A DNA stretch of 64,000 nt from Seongchinamella unica (GTDB taxonomy: Bacteria > Pseudomonadota > Gammaproteobacteria > Pseudomonadales > Halieaceae): NCBI RefSeq assembly GCF_004354085.1, contig NZ_SMSE01000001.1:859724-923723 (forward strand). Reading direction: 5' to 3'. This document shows, piece by piece, positions 51,666 through 59,932 of this stretch; positions within the stretch are counted from its first letter, which is position 1, and the number at the start of each line of letters is the position of its first letter. The notes under the pieces were generated by a model, which saw nothing but the letters and a program-made list of their open reading frames with translations, did not search any database and was not told the DNA's origin. The position numbers were made by a program, and so were the translations under genes.

Positions 51666-54596
51666 CTATGGTCCTGCCAGGACTGCCTGGCTGCGTTTTC
51701 TAGCCCACCCGGCAACACCGGCCGCCACCGCTTGTTGTATCTGTTCCCGCTGACTGCACTCCACCAGCCCAGGGTCCTGCTGGTGGATACGCTCGAGGTT
51801 CAGCAGTGCCTGCAGCACCTCCGAGGGTCGCTCCATAAGTCGGGCCAACTCCAGCGCCTCGGTTGCGCAGGCCTGCCCCCGGGCCAATTCGCCATGCTCG
51901 ATATACTGGATGGCGGCGCGGTTGAGCACGAAAGCGAGTCGCTGCTTGGCATCTGCCCGGTGCAATGCCTCCAGGGCCGGCGCCAATCCCGAGTCATCAT
52001 CGGTCAGCGAGTAGCGGCACAGGGCCTCCAGGCACTGGGCATAGGGCAGTTCACTACCCTCGCGCACCCTGGCACCAATTTCCACCAGCGCAGCGGCATA
52101 ATCCTGTGCCGCCCCACAGTCCCTGCGCTCCATCTCCACCATGGCGAGATATTCGTTGGCCATGAACTCGGTCAATCGGTCCCCCTGCGACTTGGCCAGG
52201 GTACGGGCATCCTCCAGGTGTTCTATGGCGACATCAAAGCTGTCCGCGTAGTAATTCAGGATGCCGAGGGTGGTCGGGATAGCGGCGCTCTGGTAGCCGG
52301 TCCGCTGGGCAAGGGACTGGGCCTCCATGGTCATGGCATCCGCCCTGGACAGGTCGCGCTCCAACATGGCCAGGCATTTGGCGGCCTCGGCCAGGCCAAG
52401 AATCTGTGCCTCGTCAGTGCCGCCGCGACTCATCCGTTCCGCCTGCAGGGAGAACCGCTTGGCGGCGGATAATTCACCGTGCAACCAGCGCAGGTAACTG
52501 GCCATCTGGTAGCCCAGCCGCGCGTGTGAGCGGGAGCCGTGATCCATGGCCTGTTCCGCCAGACCAACAAACTCATTCGCCATGCCCTGCCAGTCTTCCA
52601 CCGGCGCCCCGGTCATGCGGATCTCCTCCAGCTCCAGGGTCAGGCATACCCGTTGCGCATCGTTGAGCTGACCGGCCAGGGCAATGCCCTCACGGTACAG
52701 GGCCAGGGCGTCTTCGTTGGCAAAAAAGCGCAGGCATAACTTCCCGGCGGAAACCATGGCCTTGCCCGCCAGGAAAGGATCGCCACTGAGGCGGGCATGG
52801 TGGGCCAGGTCTGCCGCCAGTTCCAGGTCCACCGCGGCGTCCCGCTCCAGTTGTTCCGCCACCTGCCGGTGCATACTCTGGCAACGGGACGGGGGTATAC
52901 CCTGGTAAACACTCTGACGTATCAATTCATGGGCAAAGCGCAGTCCTCTCTCCCCGGGATGCAAAATGCCCTGTTGTTCCGCCTGTGCCAGGGCATCGTC
53001 GATCATCTGCGGGGGCAGGCCGGTGACTTGCTGGAGGACCGAGACATTGAGCCGTGGAGATATCACCGCCGCCCAGTGCAGCACTGTCTCCGCGTCGGTA
53101 TCGAACCGCGACATCCGCTCGGCCACCAGTTCCGCCAGGGAGCTGCCTCCCTCTACCCCCGCCCGGGCAAGCTCCAGGGCCAACAGCGGGTTGCCGGCAC
53201 AGTCGTGCCCCAGGGTCGCAAGTTCTGAATCGGGAAAGTGGGCCTTGACCAGGCGCTCGATGTGCTCCGGGGGCATCGCCGACAGGAACACTTCATCCAG
53301 CAGCTTGTCTGAGCGCAGGCTGCGCAGGACCTGCTGTGCCGCGTTATTGTCCCTGAGCTCCACTTCGCGGGACGTGGCCACCAGCAACAGGCGTTGCCGG
53401 GGAGAACTGCGCAAGACATAGTGCAAGGCGCTGAGACTGGATTCGTCGGACCAGTGCACGTCGTCGCACAGGACCACGACCGGGTGCCGCTCCGTCTGTT
53501 CACTCAACACCCGGGCGAGACTGTCGAACACCTGTTCCCGGGCCACTTCGCCGGCACTGGCGAGCAGGCGACTGGTGGCGTTGTCTGGCAGGGCCCGCTT
53601 GAGGGCGTCGTTCCAGACCCCAAAGGGACGGATCATCTCCGACTCGAAGGCGGCGGCCTTGAGGATGCCGGCGCCCACATCCCGGGCCATGGCCGCCACC
53701 GCCTGCAACAGCCGGCTCTTGCCAATCCCCGGCTCGCCGCGGATCAGCACCACCCGCGCCCGATCTGCCTGGGCGAGGGAATCAACCATCCCCCGAAACA
53801 GGGCCACCTCCTCCTCCCGACCGACCAGTGAATGCTCCGGTGCCGGTCGCCTGGCGCCGGGCGCAGGCTGGGGCGCGACGGCTGAACGCTGGCGCAGGGC
53901 GGCTGCCAGACGACCGGATTCCTCCACGCCCAACTCAGCCAGCTTCTCCAGGCCCACCCGGTACTGGTGCTCCGCTTCCTGCTTGCGATCCAGTTGCACC
54001 AGCAGTTGGATCAATCGCGCCCGCGGGGATTCGTCAAAGGGGGTCAGGCTGACCAGCGACAGGGCGTAATCCAGGGCGCGCTCCGGCTGGTCAGCCAGGC
54101 GCTCACCCAGTTCCCTGAGGACCTGCGCCTGGGAGCGGATGGCGCGCTCCCGCTCGCCAATGCACCAGGCGTGGTAGTCGTGAAAATCGGGCAGGTCCAG
54201 CCCCTGGAGGAAAACCCCCTGATTCTGCTCGGCCAGGCGGACCAACTCATCCACCGAGGCGTGCGCCAGGTCATCCGTGGCCCGGTGCAGGTCGAGTACG
54301 TCGATCTCCACGTCCGCCGTATCGAAGGCCACGGTACTGCGATCGGCAATAATCCGCGGCTGTTGCTCGTCATCGACGAGTTTGCGAATCTTGGACAGGC
54401 TCCAGCGCAGGGAGCCCCGGGGATCATCAGGAATTTCCCACAGTAACTCGCACAGCTGCTCCCGGCGCTGGGGACGGTTGTTCAGGGCCAGGTAAGCTAG
54501 CAGACCACGGGTCTTGCGGGAGGGAGGCAGAGGCAGCACGCTGCCATCCCGAATCACTTCGAGATCACCCAGCACCTGCAACTGCAGTCCCGCCAT
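51666..54596 (-). CDS. BTAD-type transcriptional regulator with AAA ATPase and TPR domains
   Basis: About 976 residues. The N terminus holds a winged-helix DNA-binding domain (LQVLGDLEVIRDGSVLPLP, SRKTRGLLAYLALNN, RGSLRWSLSKIRKLV), then a BTAD segment (residues ~100-235), an ATPase with Walker A GEPGIGKS (287-294) and Walker B VVVLCDDVHWSD, and C-terminal TPR-like helices. This is the SARP/AfsR-like large-regulator architecture. The ATG at 54596 is favoured by GGGAG six bases upstream. It heads the operon with DUF4242, OsmC and the monooxygenase, and is divergent from the AhpD-like gene; heptamer direct repeats lie in between. Confidence 0.87.
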   Translation of the reverse strand: MAGLQLQVLGDLEVIRDGSVLPLPPSRKTRGLLAYLALNNRPQRREQLCELLWEIPDDPRGSLRWSLSKIRKLVDDEQQPRIIADRSTVAFDTADVEIDVLDLHRATDDLAHASVDELVRLAEQNQGVFLQGLDLPDFHDYHAWCIGERERAIRSQAQVLRELGERLADQPERALDYALSLVSLTPFDESPRARLIQLLVQLDRKQEAEHQYRVGLEKLAELGVEESGRLAAALRQRSAVAPQPAPGARRPAPEHSLVGREEEVALFRGMVDSLAQADRARVVLIRGEPGIGKSRLLQAVAAMARDVGAGILKAAAFESEMIRPFGVWNDALKRALPDNATSRLLASAGEVAREQVFDSLARVLSEQTERHPVVVLCDDVHWSDESSLSALHYVLRSSPRQRLLLVATSREVELRDNNAAQQVLRSLRSDKLLDEVFLSAMPPEHIERLVKAHFPDSELATLGHDCAGNPLLALELARAGVEGGSSLAELVAERMSRFDTDAETVLHWAAVISPRLNVSVLQQVTGLPPQMIDDALAQAEQQGILHPGERGLRFAHELIRQSVYQGIPPSRCQSMHRQVAEQLERDAAVDLELAADLAHHARLSGDPFLAGKAMVSAGKLCLRFFANEDALALYREGIALAGQLNDAQRVCLTLELEEIRMTGAPVEDWQGMANEFVGLAEQAMDHGSRSHARLGYQMASYLRWLHGELSAAKRFSLQAERMSRGGTDEAQILGLAEAAKCLAMLERDLSRADAMTMEAQSLAQRTGYQSAAIPTTLGILNYYADSFDVAIEHLEDARTLAKSQGDRLTEFMANEYLAMVEMERRDCGAAQDYAAALVEIGARVREGSELPYAQCLEALCRYSLTDDDSGLAPALEALHRADAKQRLAFVLNRAAIQYIEHGELARGQACATEALELARLMERPSEVLQALLNLERIHQQDPGLVECSQREQIQQAVAAGVAGWARKRSQAVLAGP

Positions 54597-54696
54597 CCAC
54601 GACTCCCGGTGGGGCACCTAGAAGGGCCAAGTATAGGCAGGCCGCGCCCTTCCGTCACCGGGGAGTCGCTCTATCTCGCGGATATCGTTGAAAAAA

Positions 54697-54723
54697 CACG
54701 GTATTTGCAAAAATTCCACGGTA
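54697..54723. promoter_or_regulatory. Heptamer direct repeats in the regulator/AhpD-like intergenic region
   Basis: CACGGTA occurs at 54697-54703 and again at 54717-54723, 20 bases apart, between the divergent BTAD regulator and AhpD-like genes. SARP-type regulators bind heptameric direct repeats set at near-helical-turn intervals, so this is a candidate binding site for the neighbouring regulator. A TTGAAA just upstream (54688-54693) could be a -35 element for the rightward gene, but no good -10 is seen. Confidence 0.45.
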
Positions 54724-54794
54724 ACTCCAACGATGGATTCCCCGATTCGGGAGGAATATGGCCATCAACGAAAAGGGAGACCGGAGTCATCACC

Positions 54795-55433
54795 ATGTGC
54801 TTTATCGAAACCATCTCACCGGACCAGGCCACCGATTGCGTGGAGATACTTTACCAGCGTCTTCAGGGCAGCAAAAACTACCTGCCCAACTACGCCCGGG
54901 TGTTTTGCCATCGACCCACCCTGATGGCGCAGATCGCGACCCTGATGGAAGCCCTGCGCGGCACCATGAGTCCGCGCCTGTGGAGCCTGGTGAATCTCGC
55001 GGCCGCCCGCGCCAGTCACAGCTCCTACTGTTCCCTGGCTTTCGCCAACACGCTGATTGGCAAACACTTTTCAGAGCAGGAATTGCTGCTGATTCTGCGG
55101 GACGACGAACAGGCTCCGCTCACTGCCACCGAAAAGGCCGCCATGCACTATGCCGGCCTGGTCGCCACCGACGCCTCGCGTATCTGCCGTGAAGACGTCG
55201 CGACGCTAAAGGCCTGTGGCCTCAGCGATGCCGAAATCTTCGATGTCACCGCTGCTGCCGCCTGGCGCTGTTTCTTCGCCAGGGTGCCGGATGCGCTGGG
55301 AGCCAGGGCCGACGAATCCCTGACCCGGCTGGACGCGGCGCTGCTGCAGCGACTGCTGGTCGGGCGTCCGGCGGAAGCGAACCAGCATGCTGCTGAACAC
55401 CCAGGAAAGGCCAGACCGGAATTACCTGGCTGA
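54795..55433 (+). CDS. Carboxymuconolactone decarboxylase/AhpD-like protein
   Basis: About 212 residues, all-helical CMD fold. The segment NLAAARASHSSYCSLAFANTL corresponds to the AhpD active-site helix, but only one cysteine of the usual CxxC is retained (YCSLAF), so peroxidase chemistry may be altered. LTATEKAAMHYAGLVATD and SDAEIFDVTAAAAWRCFFAR are typical of the family. The ATG at 54795 has GGAG eight bases upstream; the frame is open further left but without family similarity. It is divergent from the BTAD regulator and likely part of the same regulon. Confidence 0.78.
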   Translation: MCFIETISPDQATDCVEILYQRLQGSKNYLPNYARVFCHRPTLMAQIATLMEALRGTMSPRLWSLVNLAAARASHSSYCSLAFANTLIGKHFSEQELLLILRDDEQAPLTATEKAAMHYAGLVATDASRICREDVATLKACGLSDAEIFDVTAAAAWRCFFARVPDALGARADESLTRLDAALLQRLLVGRPAEANQHAAEHPGKARPELPG

Positions 55434-55442
55434 CGACTTTTA

Positions 55443-55458
55443 GCGCTTACAGAAGCGC
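55443..55458 (+). terminator. Hairpin after the AhpD-like gene
   Basis: GCGCTT (55443-55448) and AAGCGC (55453-55458) pair around ACAG, 9 bases after the stop, followed by ATGTTTG. A short but perfect stem with a modest T-stretch; a possible intrinsic terminator. Confidence 0.4.
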
Positions 55459-55523
55459 ATGTTTGCGGCCTCAGCCAGCCGCCTCATGCGCCAAACCGAA
55501 CTGGCTGGAGAGGGAGAAACATC

Positions 55524-55772
55524 ATGAACACCACATTGCTTGTCACCCAGGCTCCTGCGGAAACCCTGTTGGGACTGCTCCTGTTTTTCATCTTTAGCGC
55601 AACCATTCTCGTCGCTCTGGCTGCGGAGGCGGGCCATTACCGGGACCTGAACGGTGTCATGCGCACACTCCAACGCAAGCTGTGCGAGCTGCGTCCCCGC
55701 CGCCGCTGGCTATTCAATACCGGCATTGGCGAGCAGACGGAATTTAGTGCCGGCTCATCACTGACACACTGA
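55524..55772 (+). CDS. Small single-helix membrane protein
   Basis: 82 residues with one hydrophobic segment (about 13-34, TLLGLLLFFIFSATILVALAA) followed by a basic cytoplasmic tail with RKLCELRPRRRW. A strong GGAGAGGGAG lies upstream of the ATG, and the gene ends 10 bases before the cysteine synthase-glutaredoxin fusion. No family recognised. The good ribosome-binding site and operon position favour a real gene over chance. Confidence 0.55.
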   Translation: MNTTLLVTQAPAETLLGLLLFFIFSATILVALAAEAGHYRDLNGVMRTLQRKLCELRPRRRWLFNTGIGEQTEFSAGSSLTH

Positions 55773-55782
55773 GGAGAAAACC

Positions 55783-57273
55783 ATGAACGCTATCTACAGT
55801 AATATTCTCGAGACCGTGGGCAACACGCCGATTGTCCGCATCAACAAGCTCGCTCCAGACCACGTCAACCTGTTCGTGAAGCTGGAAGCTTTTAATCCCA
55901 TGGCTTCGGTCAAGGACCGACTGGCCCTGGGCATCATCGAGGCGGCGGAGCGGGACGGGTCGCTGCAACCGGGCCAGACAGTGGTGGAGGCCACCAGTGG
56001 CAACACAGGCATCGGCCTGGCCATGGTATGCGCGCAAAAGGGCTACCCCCTGGTGGTCACCATGGCCGAAAACTTCAGTGTGGAGCGTCGGCGCCTGATG
56101 CGTTTCCTTGGCGCAAGGGTAGTACTGACCCCGGCGGCGGAAAAGGGTACCGGCATGCTCGCCAAGGCAGCGGAACTCGCCGCAAGGCACGGCTGGTTCC
56201 TGGCCCGCCAGTTTGAAAACGAGGCTAACGCCGACGTCCACTCCCGAACCACAGCGCCGGAGATTCTCGCCGCCTTTGCCCACCGTTCCCTGGACTACTG
56301 GGTCACAGGCTTCGGCACCGGGGGTACGCTCAAGGGCGTCGCCCGGGAGCTGAAGGCACAGCGCCCCGCGGTTAAAATCATCGCCACCGAGCCGGAAAAC
56401 TCGCGCCTGCTCGCCAGCGGGATCGGCCAGCAGTTCGCCGACGACGGCTCGCCCCTGGCCAGCCACCCGCAATTCCGTCCCCACCTGATGCAGGGTTGGT
56501 CACCCGACTTTATCTCCAAACTGGCAGGGGATGTATTGCAACTGGGGCTGGTGGACGAGTTTATCGGGGTCAACGGCGAGGAGTCTCTGCGCCTGGCCCG
56601 TGAGTTGGCCCGGCAGGAGGGAATCTTCTGCGGGATTTCCGCCGGCGCCACCTTCCAGGGTGCACTGCAGATCGCTGAGCGGGCGCCCGCCGGCAGCAAC
56701 ATTGTATGCATGCTGCCGGACACCGGCGAGCGCTACCTGAGTACTCCCCTGTTCGATGATATTTGCGCCGACATGGATGAAGAGGAAATGGCCCTGTCGG
56801 AGTCCACCGAGGGCTACCGTTTTGGCGGCCAGAGTTCCCCTGCCAAAAACACAACCCTGGTGGCGGCCCCGGCGCGGGCCCGCAGCGAGCTGGATGAGCT
56901 GATAGAAGACACCGAACAACCGGTAGTGATGTTCTCACTCGAGTGGTGCGAATTCTGCTGGTCGGTGCGCAAGATGTTCCGGGAACTGGGTATCAGTTAT
57001 CGCTGTATCGACCTGGATTCCGTGGCCTATCAGCGTGACAACCGGGGCGGCGAACTGCGGGCTGCGCTGCTGCAGCGCCTGGGCACACCGACTATCCCCC
57101 AGGTGTTTGTCGGCGGTGAGTATGTCGGTGGTGCGACCGAGACCTTCGACGCCTTCAACGAGGGTCGCCTGCAGAAGCTGATGGACCAAGAGGGTATCGA
57201 TTACGACAAAGGGATGCGCTTCAATGCCTACAATTTCCTGCCGAAGTGGCTGCATCCTCGCAAAACCGGCTGA
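55783..57273 (+). CDS. Cysteine synthase fused to a C-terminal glutaredoxin domain
   Basis: 496 residues. Residues ~1-310 are a CysK-type PLP enzyme that makes cysteine from O-acetylserine and sulfide: NTPIVRINKL, the PLP lysine Lys44 in ASVKDR, EATSGNTGIGLAM and GFGTGGTLKGV. A variable linker (~315-370) leads to a glutaredoxin domain with the active-site WCEFCWS (Cys389, Cys392) and the GSH-binding region GTPTIPQVFVGGEYVGG. The fusion would link cysteine synthesis to thiol redox chemistry in one polypeptide. GAGGAGAAAACC precedes the ATG. Confidence 0.9.
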   Translation: MNAIYSNILETVGNTPIVRINKLAPDHVNLFVKLEAFNPMASVKDRLALGIIEAAERDGSLQPGQTVVEATSGNTGIGLAMVCAQKGYPLVVTMAENFSVERRRLMRFLGARVVLTPAAEKGTGMLAKAAELAARHGWFLARQFENEANADVHSRTTAPEILAAFAHRSLDYWVTGFGTGGTLKGVARELKAQRPAVKIIATEPENSRLLASGIGQQFADDGSPLASHPQFRPHLMQGWSPDFISKLAGDVLQLGLVDEFIGVNGEESLRLARELARQEGIFCGISAGATFQGALQIAERAPAGSNIVCMLPDTGERYLSTPLFDDICADMDEEEMALSESTEGYRFGGQSSPAKNTTLVAAPARARSELDELIEDTEQPVVMFSLEWCEFCWSVRKMFRELGISYRCIDLDSVAYQRDNRGGELRAALLQRLGTPTIPQVFVGGEYVGGATETFDAFNEGRLQKLMDQEGIDYDKGMRFNAYNFLPKWLHPRKTG

Positions 57274-57336
57274 TGCACTGTGCCGTGATCAGCTTCGCCC
57301 AGGGGAGACGGTCGACGCCGGGGCACTCACCGAGTG

Positions 57337-58041
57337 TCAGGCCGGAGCGACGATGGCATTGGCCGGTTCAATGCCGGCAAAAATAGACGGGGTAATCCAC
57401 TCGGAGATGGTGCGGGTGAGTGCCGGGGGGCCCAGCAACTGCAGGCTGCCTTCCCGGCTGGCCTGGCGGTAGCTGATCATCCCCATCCACAGGTCGCACA
57501 TGGTTCGCAGGTCCACATTGATGTAGACATCGACCTCCTTACCCGGGTCATGAACGCAGAGGTCCACCTCGTCATTCTCGACCACCACCCACCACTGGTT
57601 GAACTCGCTGACATCCTCGAACTGGAAACGGATCACCGTCTCCCTGCCGGGCAGCTTGGCCGGGTTGATGCTGCGCTCCATGTACAGCATCAACAACTCC
57701 AGATCGAAGTCATCGTCTGTCATATTATTGCGCGCCCATCGCATCCCCCAGTTGCCGATCTGCTCCATCAGCGGCATCAGTTCCTTGCAGGACTCGGTGG
57801 GGAAATACTCATAGCCCCGTTGGCCGGGGATCTTGCGTTTTACCAACAGGCCTTCCGCTTCCAGGCTGGCGAGACGCTTGGTCAGCAGAGAGGGAGAAAT
57901 GTGGGTGAGCCCCCGCTGCAGCTCATTAAAGCGGGTACCACCCAACAATAACTCGCGCACGATGAGCAGGGTCCACTTCTCCCCCAGGATTTCCATTGCC
58001 TTGGAAATGGGACAGAACTGTCCATAGCCGGATTCAGCCAT
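57337..58041 (-). CDS. HxlR-family regulator with C-terminal SCP2-like domain
   Basis: 234 residues. The N-terminal ~100 residues are the HxlR winged helix: FCPISKAMEILGEKWTLLIV (with the redox-sensitive Cys10 position of the family), RFNELQRGLTHISPSLLTKR and GYEYFPTESCKEL. The C-terminal ~110 residues resemble a sterol-carrier-protein-2-like ligand domain (VRFQFEDVSEFNQWWVV, DVYINVDLRTMCDLWMG); that part is assigned with less certainty. It is divergent from the flavin reductase/monooxygenase genes with paired operator-like repeats between them. Confidence 0.85.
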   Translation of the reverse strand: MAESGYGQFCPISKAMEILGEKWTLLIVRELLLGGTRFNELQRGLTHISPSLLTKRLASLEAEGLLVKRKIPGQRGYEYFPTESCKELMPLMEQIGNWGMRWARNNMTDDDFDLELLMLYMERSINPAKLPGRETVIRFQFEDVSEFNQWWVVVENDEVDLCVHDPGKEVDVYINVDLRTMCDLWMGMISYRQASREGSLQLLGPPALTRTISEWITPSIFAGIEPANAIVAPA

Positions 58042-58053
58042 CGCTCTTCTTTT

Positions 58054-58091
58054 TGTAGTTAGTTACTTCAAAAAGTGTAGCTCATTACTCC
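58054..58091. promoter_or_regulatory. Paired operator-like repeats between HxlR and flavin reductase genes
   Basis: TGTAGTTAGTTACTTC (58054-58069) and TGTAGCTCATTACTCC (58076-58091) are direct repeats 22 bases apart. Each contains GTA-N6-TAC, so each is also weakly dyad-symmetric. They start 13 bases upstream of the HxlR start. HxlR dimers typically bind two such sites; assignment to this regulator is by position. Confidence 0.6.
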
Positions 58092-58170
58092 ATTTTCTGC
58101 AGTTTCCGGCAATCACCTGCAGGGCTATGGTTACGCCCAGGGTCAACACAAACCCAAGGAGGTCGAGACC

Positions 58171-58707
58171 ATGTGCAAAAACAGTTTCAACAGCTCAGAC
58201 AAACGGGCCCTGCGCCGCAGCCTGAGCCAGTACCCCACCGGGGTCGCTGTGGTGACCACCGTCGACGAGGCGGGCCGGTGCAGCGGCATGACCATTAACA
58301 GTTTCAGCTCAATTTCCATGAACCCGCCCCTGGTGGCCTGGTGCGTGGACCGCAGCGCCGGGAGCTATCGGGCTTTTGAGCGTTGTGGCAGCTACACCAT
58401 TTCAGTGCTGGCCGAAAATCAGGCAGACATTGCCAGACGGTTTGCCACTGCCGGCGCCGATAAATTTGCCGACATCGCGACAACTGATACGTGCCCGGAC
58501 GAGCCGGGTGCACTGCAGATACCGGGCGCCTGCGCCTGGCTGCACTGCACGGTGTACCGCCGCCTGGTGGTGGGAGACCACCTCATGCTGATTGGCGAGG
58601 TACAGGCCTTCAACGCCGCAGACCGGCGCCCCCTGGTCTTTGCGCGGGGTGACTTCAGCGCTATCCAGGATCCCCATCAACAGACCGGCCTGAACCGGGC
58701 TGCCTAA
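58171..58707 (+). CDS. Flavin reductase (HpaC-like)
   Basis: 178 residues of the flavin reductase split-barrel family, which uses NAD(P)H to supply reduced flavin to a monooxygenase. Typical segments are LSQYPTGVAVVTTVDEAGR, GMTINSFSSISMNPPLVAWCVDRSAGSYRAF, and the C-terminal DHLMLIGEVQAF. AAGGAGG precedes the ATG. It is 16 bases upstream of an acyl-CoA dehydrogenase-fold protein, forming a probable two-component monooxygenase. Confidence 0.87.
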   Translation: MCKNSFNSSDKRALRRSLSQYPTGVAVVTTVDEAGRCSGMTINSFSSISMNPPLVAWCVDRSAGSYRAFERCGSYTISVLAENQADIARRFATAGADKFADIATTDTCPDEPGALQIPGACAWLHCTVYRRLVVGDHLMLIGEVQAFNAADRRPLVFARGDFSAIQDPHQQTGLNRAA

Positions 58708-58723
58708 CAGGAGAACACAGAAA

Positions 58724-59932
58724 ATGACTGCAATAGCCAAACAGCAAACCGCGAGCCACGCTTCAACTGCGCTGGCCTATACTCAGACCGGCAAGGTCCA
58801 GCCAGGAGAGCACATCATGTGCCTGAAAACGCGAATCGAGGAACTGGGTCCGAAAATCGCAGACGAAGGCCGAGAGGCAGATGCCAACGACCGTTTCTCC
58901 ACCGCCAATTATGACCTGCTGGCCAGTCAGCGGATATTTTCCGCACTCATTCCCGAGGCCCATGGTGGCGAAGGATATGCCTACAGTGAGATGGCCGACG
59001 CGCTGCAATGCCTGGCTGGTTACCATCCGTCTACGGCACTCTCGATGTCCATGCACCAGCACGTGGTAGCCGCCAATGTCTACAAGGACCTGCACGGCGA
59101 GGGCGGCGGACCCCTGCTGCAGAAAGTGGCCGCTGGAGAATTGCGCCTGGTCAGCACTGGCGCTGGCGACTGGCTGGCCTCCAATGGGGAAATGACCCGC
59201 GTCGATGGCGGCTACCGCTTCAGCGCGACCAAACATTTTGCCAGCGGCTCCCCCGGGGCCGACATGCTTGTTACCTCAGGCCCTTACCTCGATCCCGAGG
59301 AGGGCTGGCAGGTTTTGCATTTCCCGGTTTCTCTTCGCGACGAAGGCGTCACTGTGCTGGATAACTGGGCACCCATGGGAATGCGCGGCTCCGGCTCTAA
59401 CAGCGTGTCGATCAACGACGTCTTCATTGCCGACGAAGCCATCGCCGGTCGTCGTCCGCGGGGAGACTTTCACGCGGTCTACTGTGTGGTGCTGCCGGTG
59501 GCCCTGCCGCTCATCATGTCCGTTTACCTGGGCGTTGCCGAAACAGCGGCAGCCAGGGCGCGCGGCCGCTGCGAGAGCAGCAACGACCCGGTCACACCCT
59601 ATATCATCGGCGAGATGGAAACCGCACTGACCAGTGCCCGGGTGACTGTGGCAGACATGGTGCGCCTGAGTGACGGCTACACCTTCAGGGCGGACACTGA
59701 CACGGTCAACGAGATGGTGAAGCGAAAGACCATTGCTGCCGAGGCCTGCAAACTGACCTGCGCCAAAGCCGTGGAAGCCTGCGGCGGGCCCGGGTTCATG
59801 CGCGCCAACGGCATCGAATCACTGCTGAGGGATGTCATGGCCTCCCACTTCCACCCGCTGCAGGAAAAACGCCAGCAACTGTTCACCGGCTCCGTGGCCC
59901 TGGGCAAGGAGCCCCCCGGGCAGGCGTTCTGA
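58724..59932 (+). CDS. Flavin-dependent monooxygenase of acyl-CoA dehydrogenase fold
   Basis: 402 residues from the first ATG. The fold is that of acyl-CoA dehydrogenases: N-terminal helices (IFSALIPEAHGGEGYAYSEM), the flavin-contacting SATKHFASGSPGADM, DNWAPMGMRGSGSNSVSIND, and the C-terminal CGGPGFMRANGIESLLRDVM. The YEG catalytic glutamate of true dehydrogenases is absent (SHFHPLQEKR instead), favouring a reduced-flavin monooxygenase paired with the upstream reductase. A second in-frame ATG at 58817 has a better-placed AGGAGAG and starts right at the domain; the first 31 residues are unconserved-looking. Confidence 0.83.
   Translation: MTAIAKQQTASHASTALAYTQTGKVQPGEHIMCLKTRIEELGPKIADEGREADANDRFSTANYDLLASQRIFSALIPEAHGGEGYAYSEMADALQCLAGYHPSTALSMSMHQHVVAANVYKDLHGEGGGPLLQKVAAGELRLVSTGAGDWLASNGEMTRVDGGYRFSATKHFASGSPGADMLVTSGPYLDPEEGWQVLHFPVSLRDEGVTVLDNWAPMGMRGSGSNSVSINDVFIADEAIAGRRPRGDFHAVYCVVLPVALPLIMSVYLGVAETAAARARGRCESSNDPVTPYIIGEMETALTSARVTVADMVRLSDGYTFRADTDTVNEMVKRKTIAAEACKLTCAKAVEACGGPGFMRANGIESLLRDVMASHFHPLQEKRQQLFTGSVALGKEPPGQAF

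Noticed and set aside
54758-55192. Alternative frame starting at an ATG with a good GGGAGG, overlapping the AhpD-like gene
   Set aside because: The sequence is out of frame with the conserved protein, rich in His/Arg, and lacks any family pattern.
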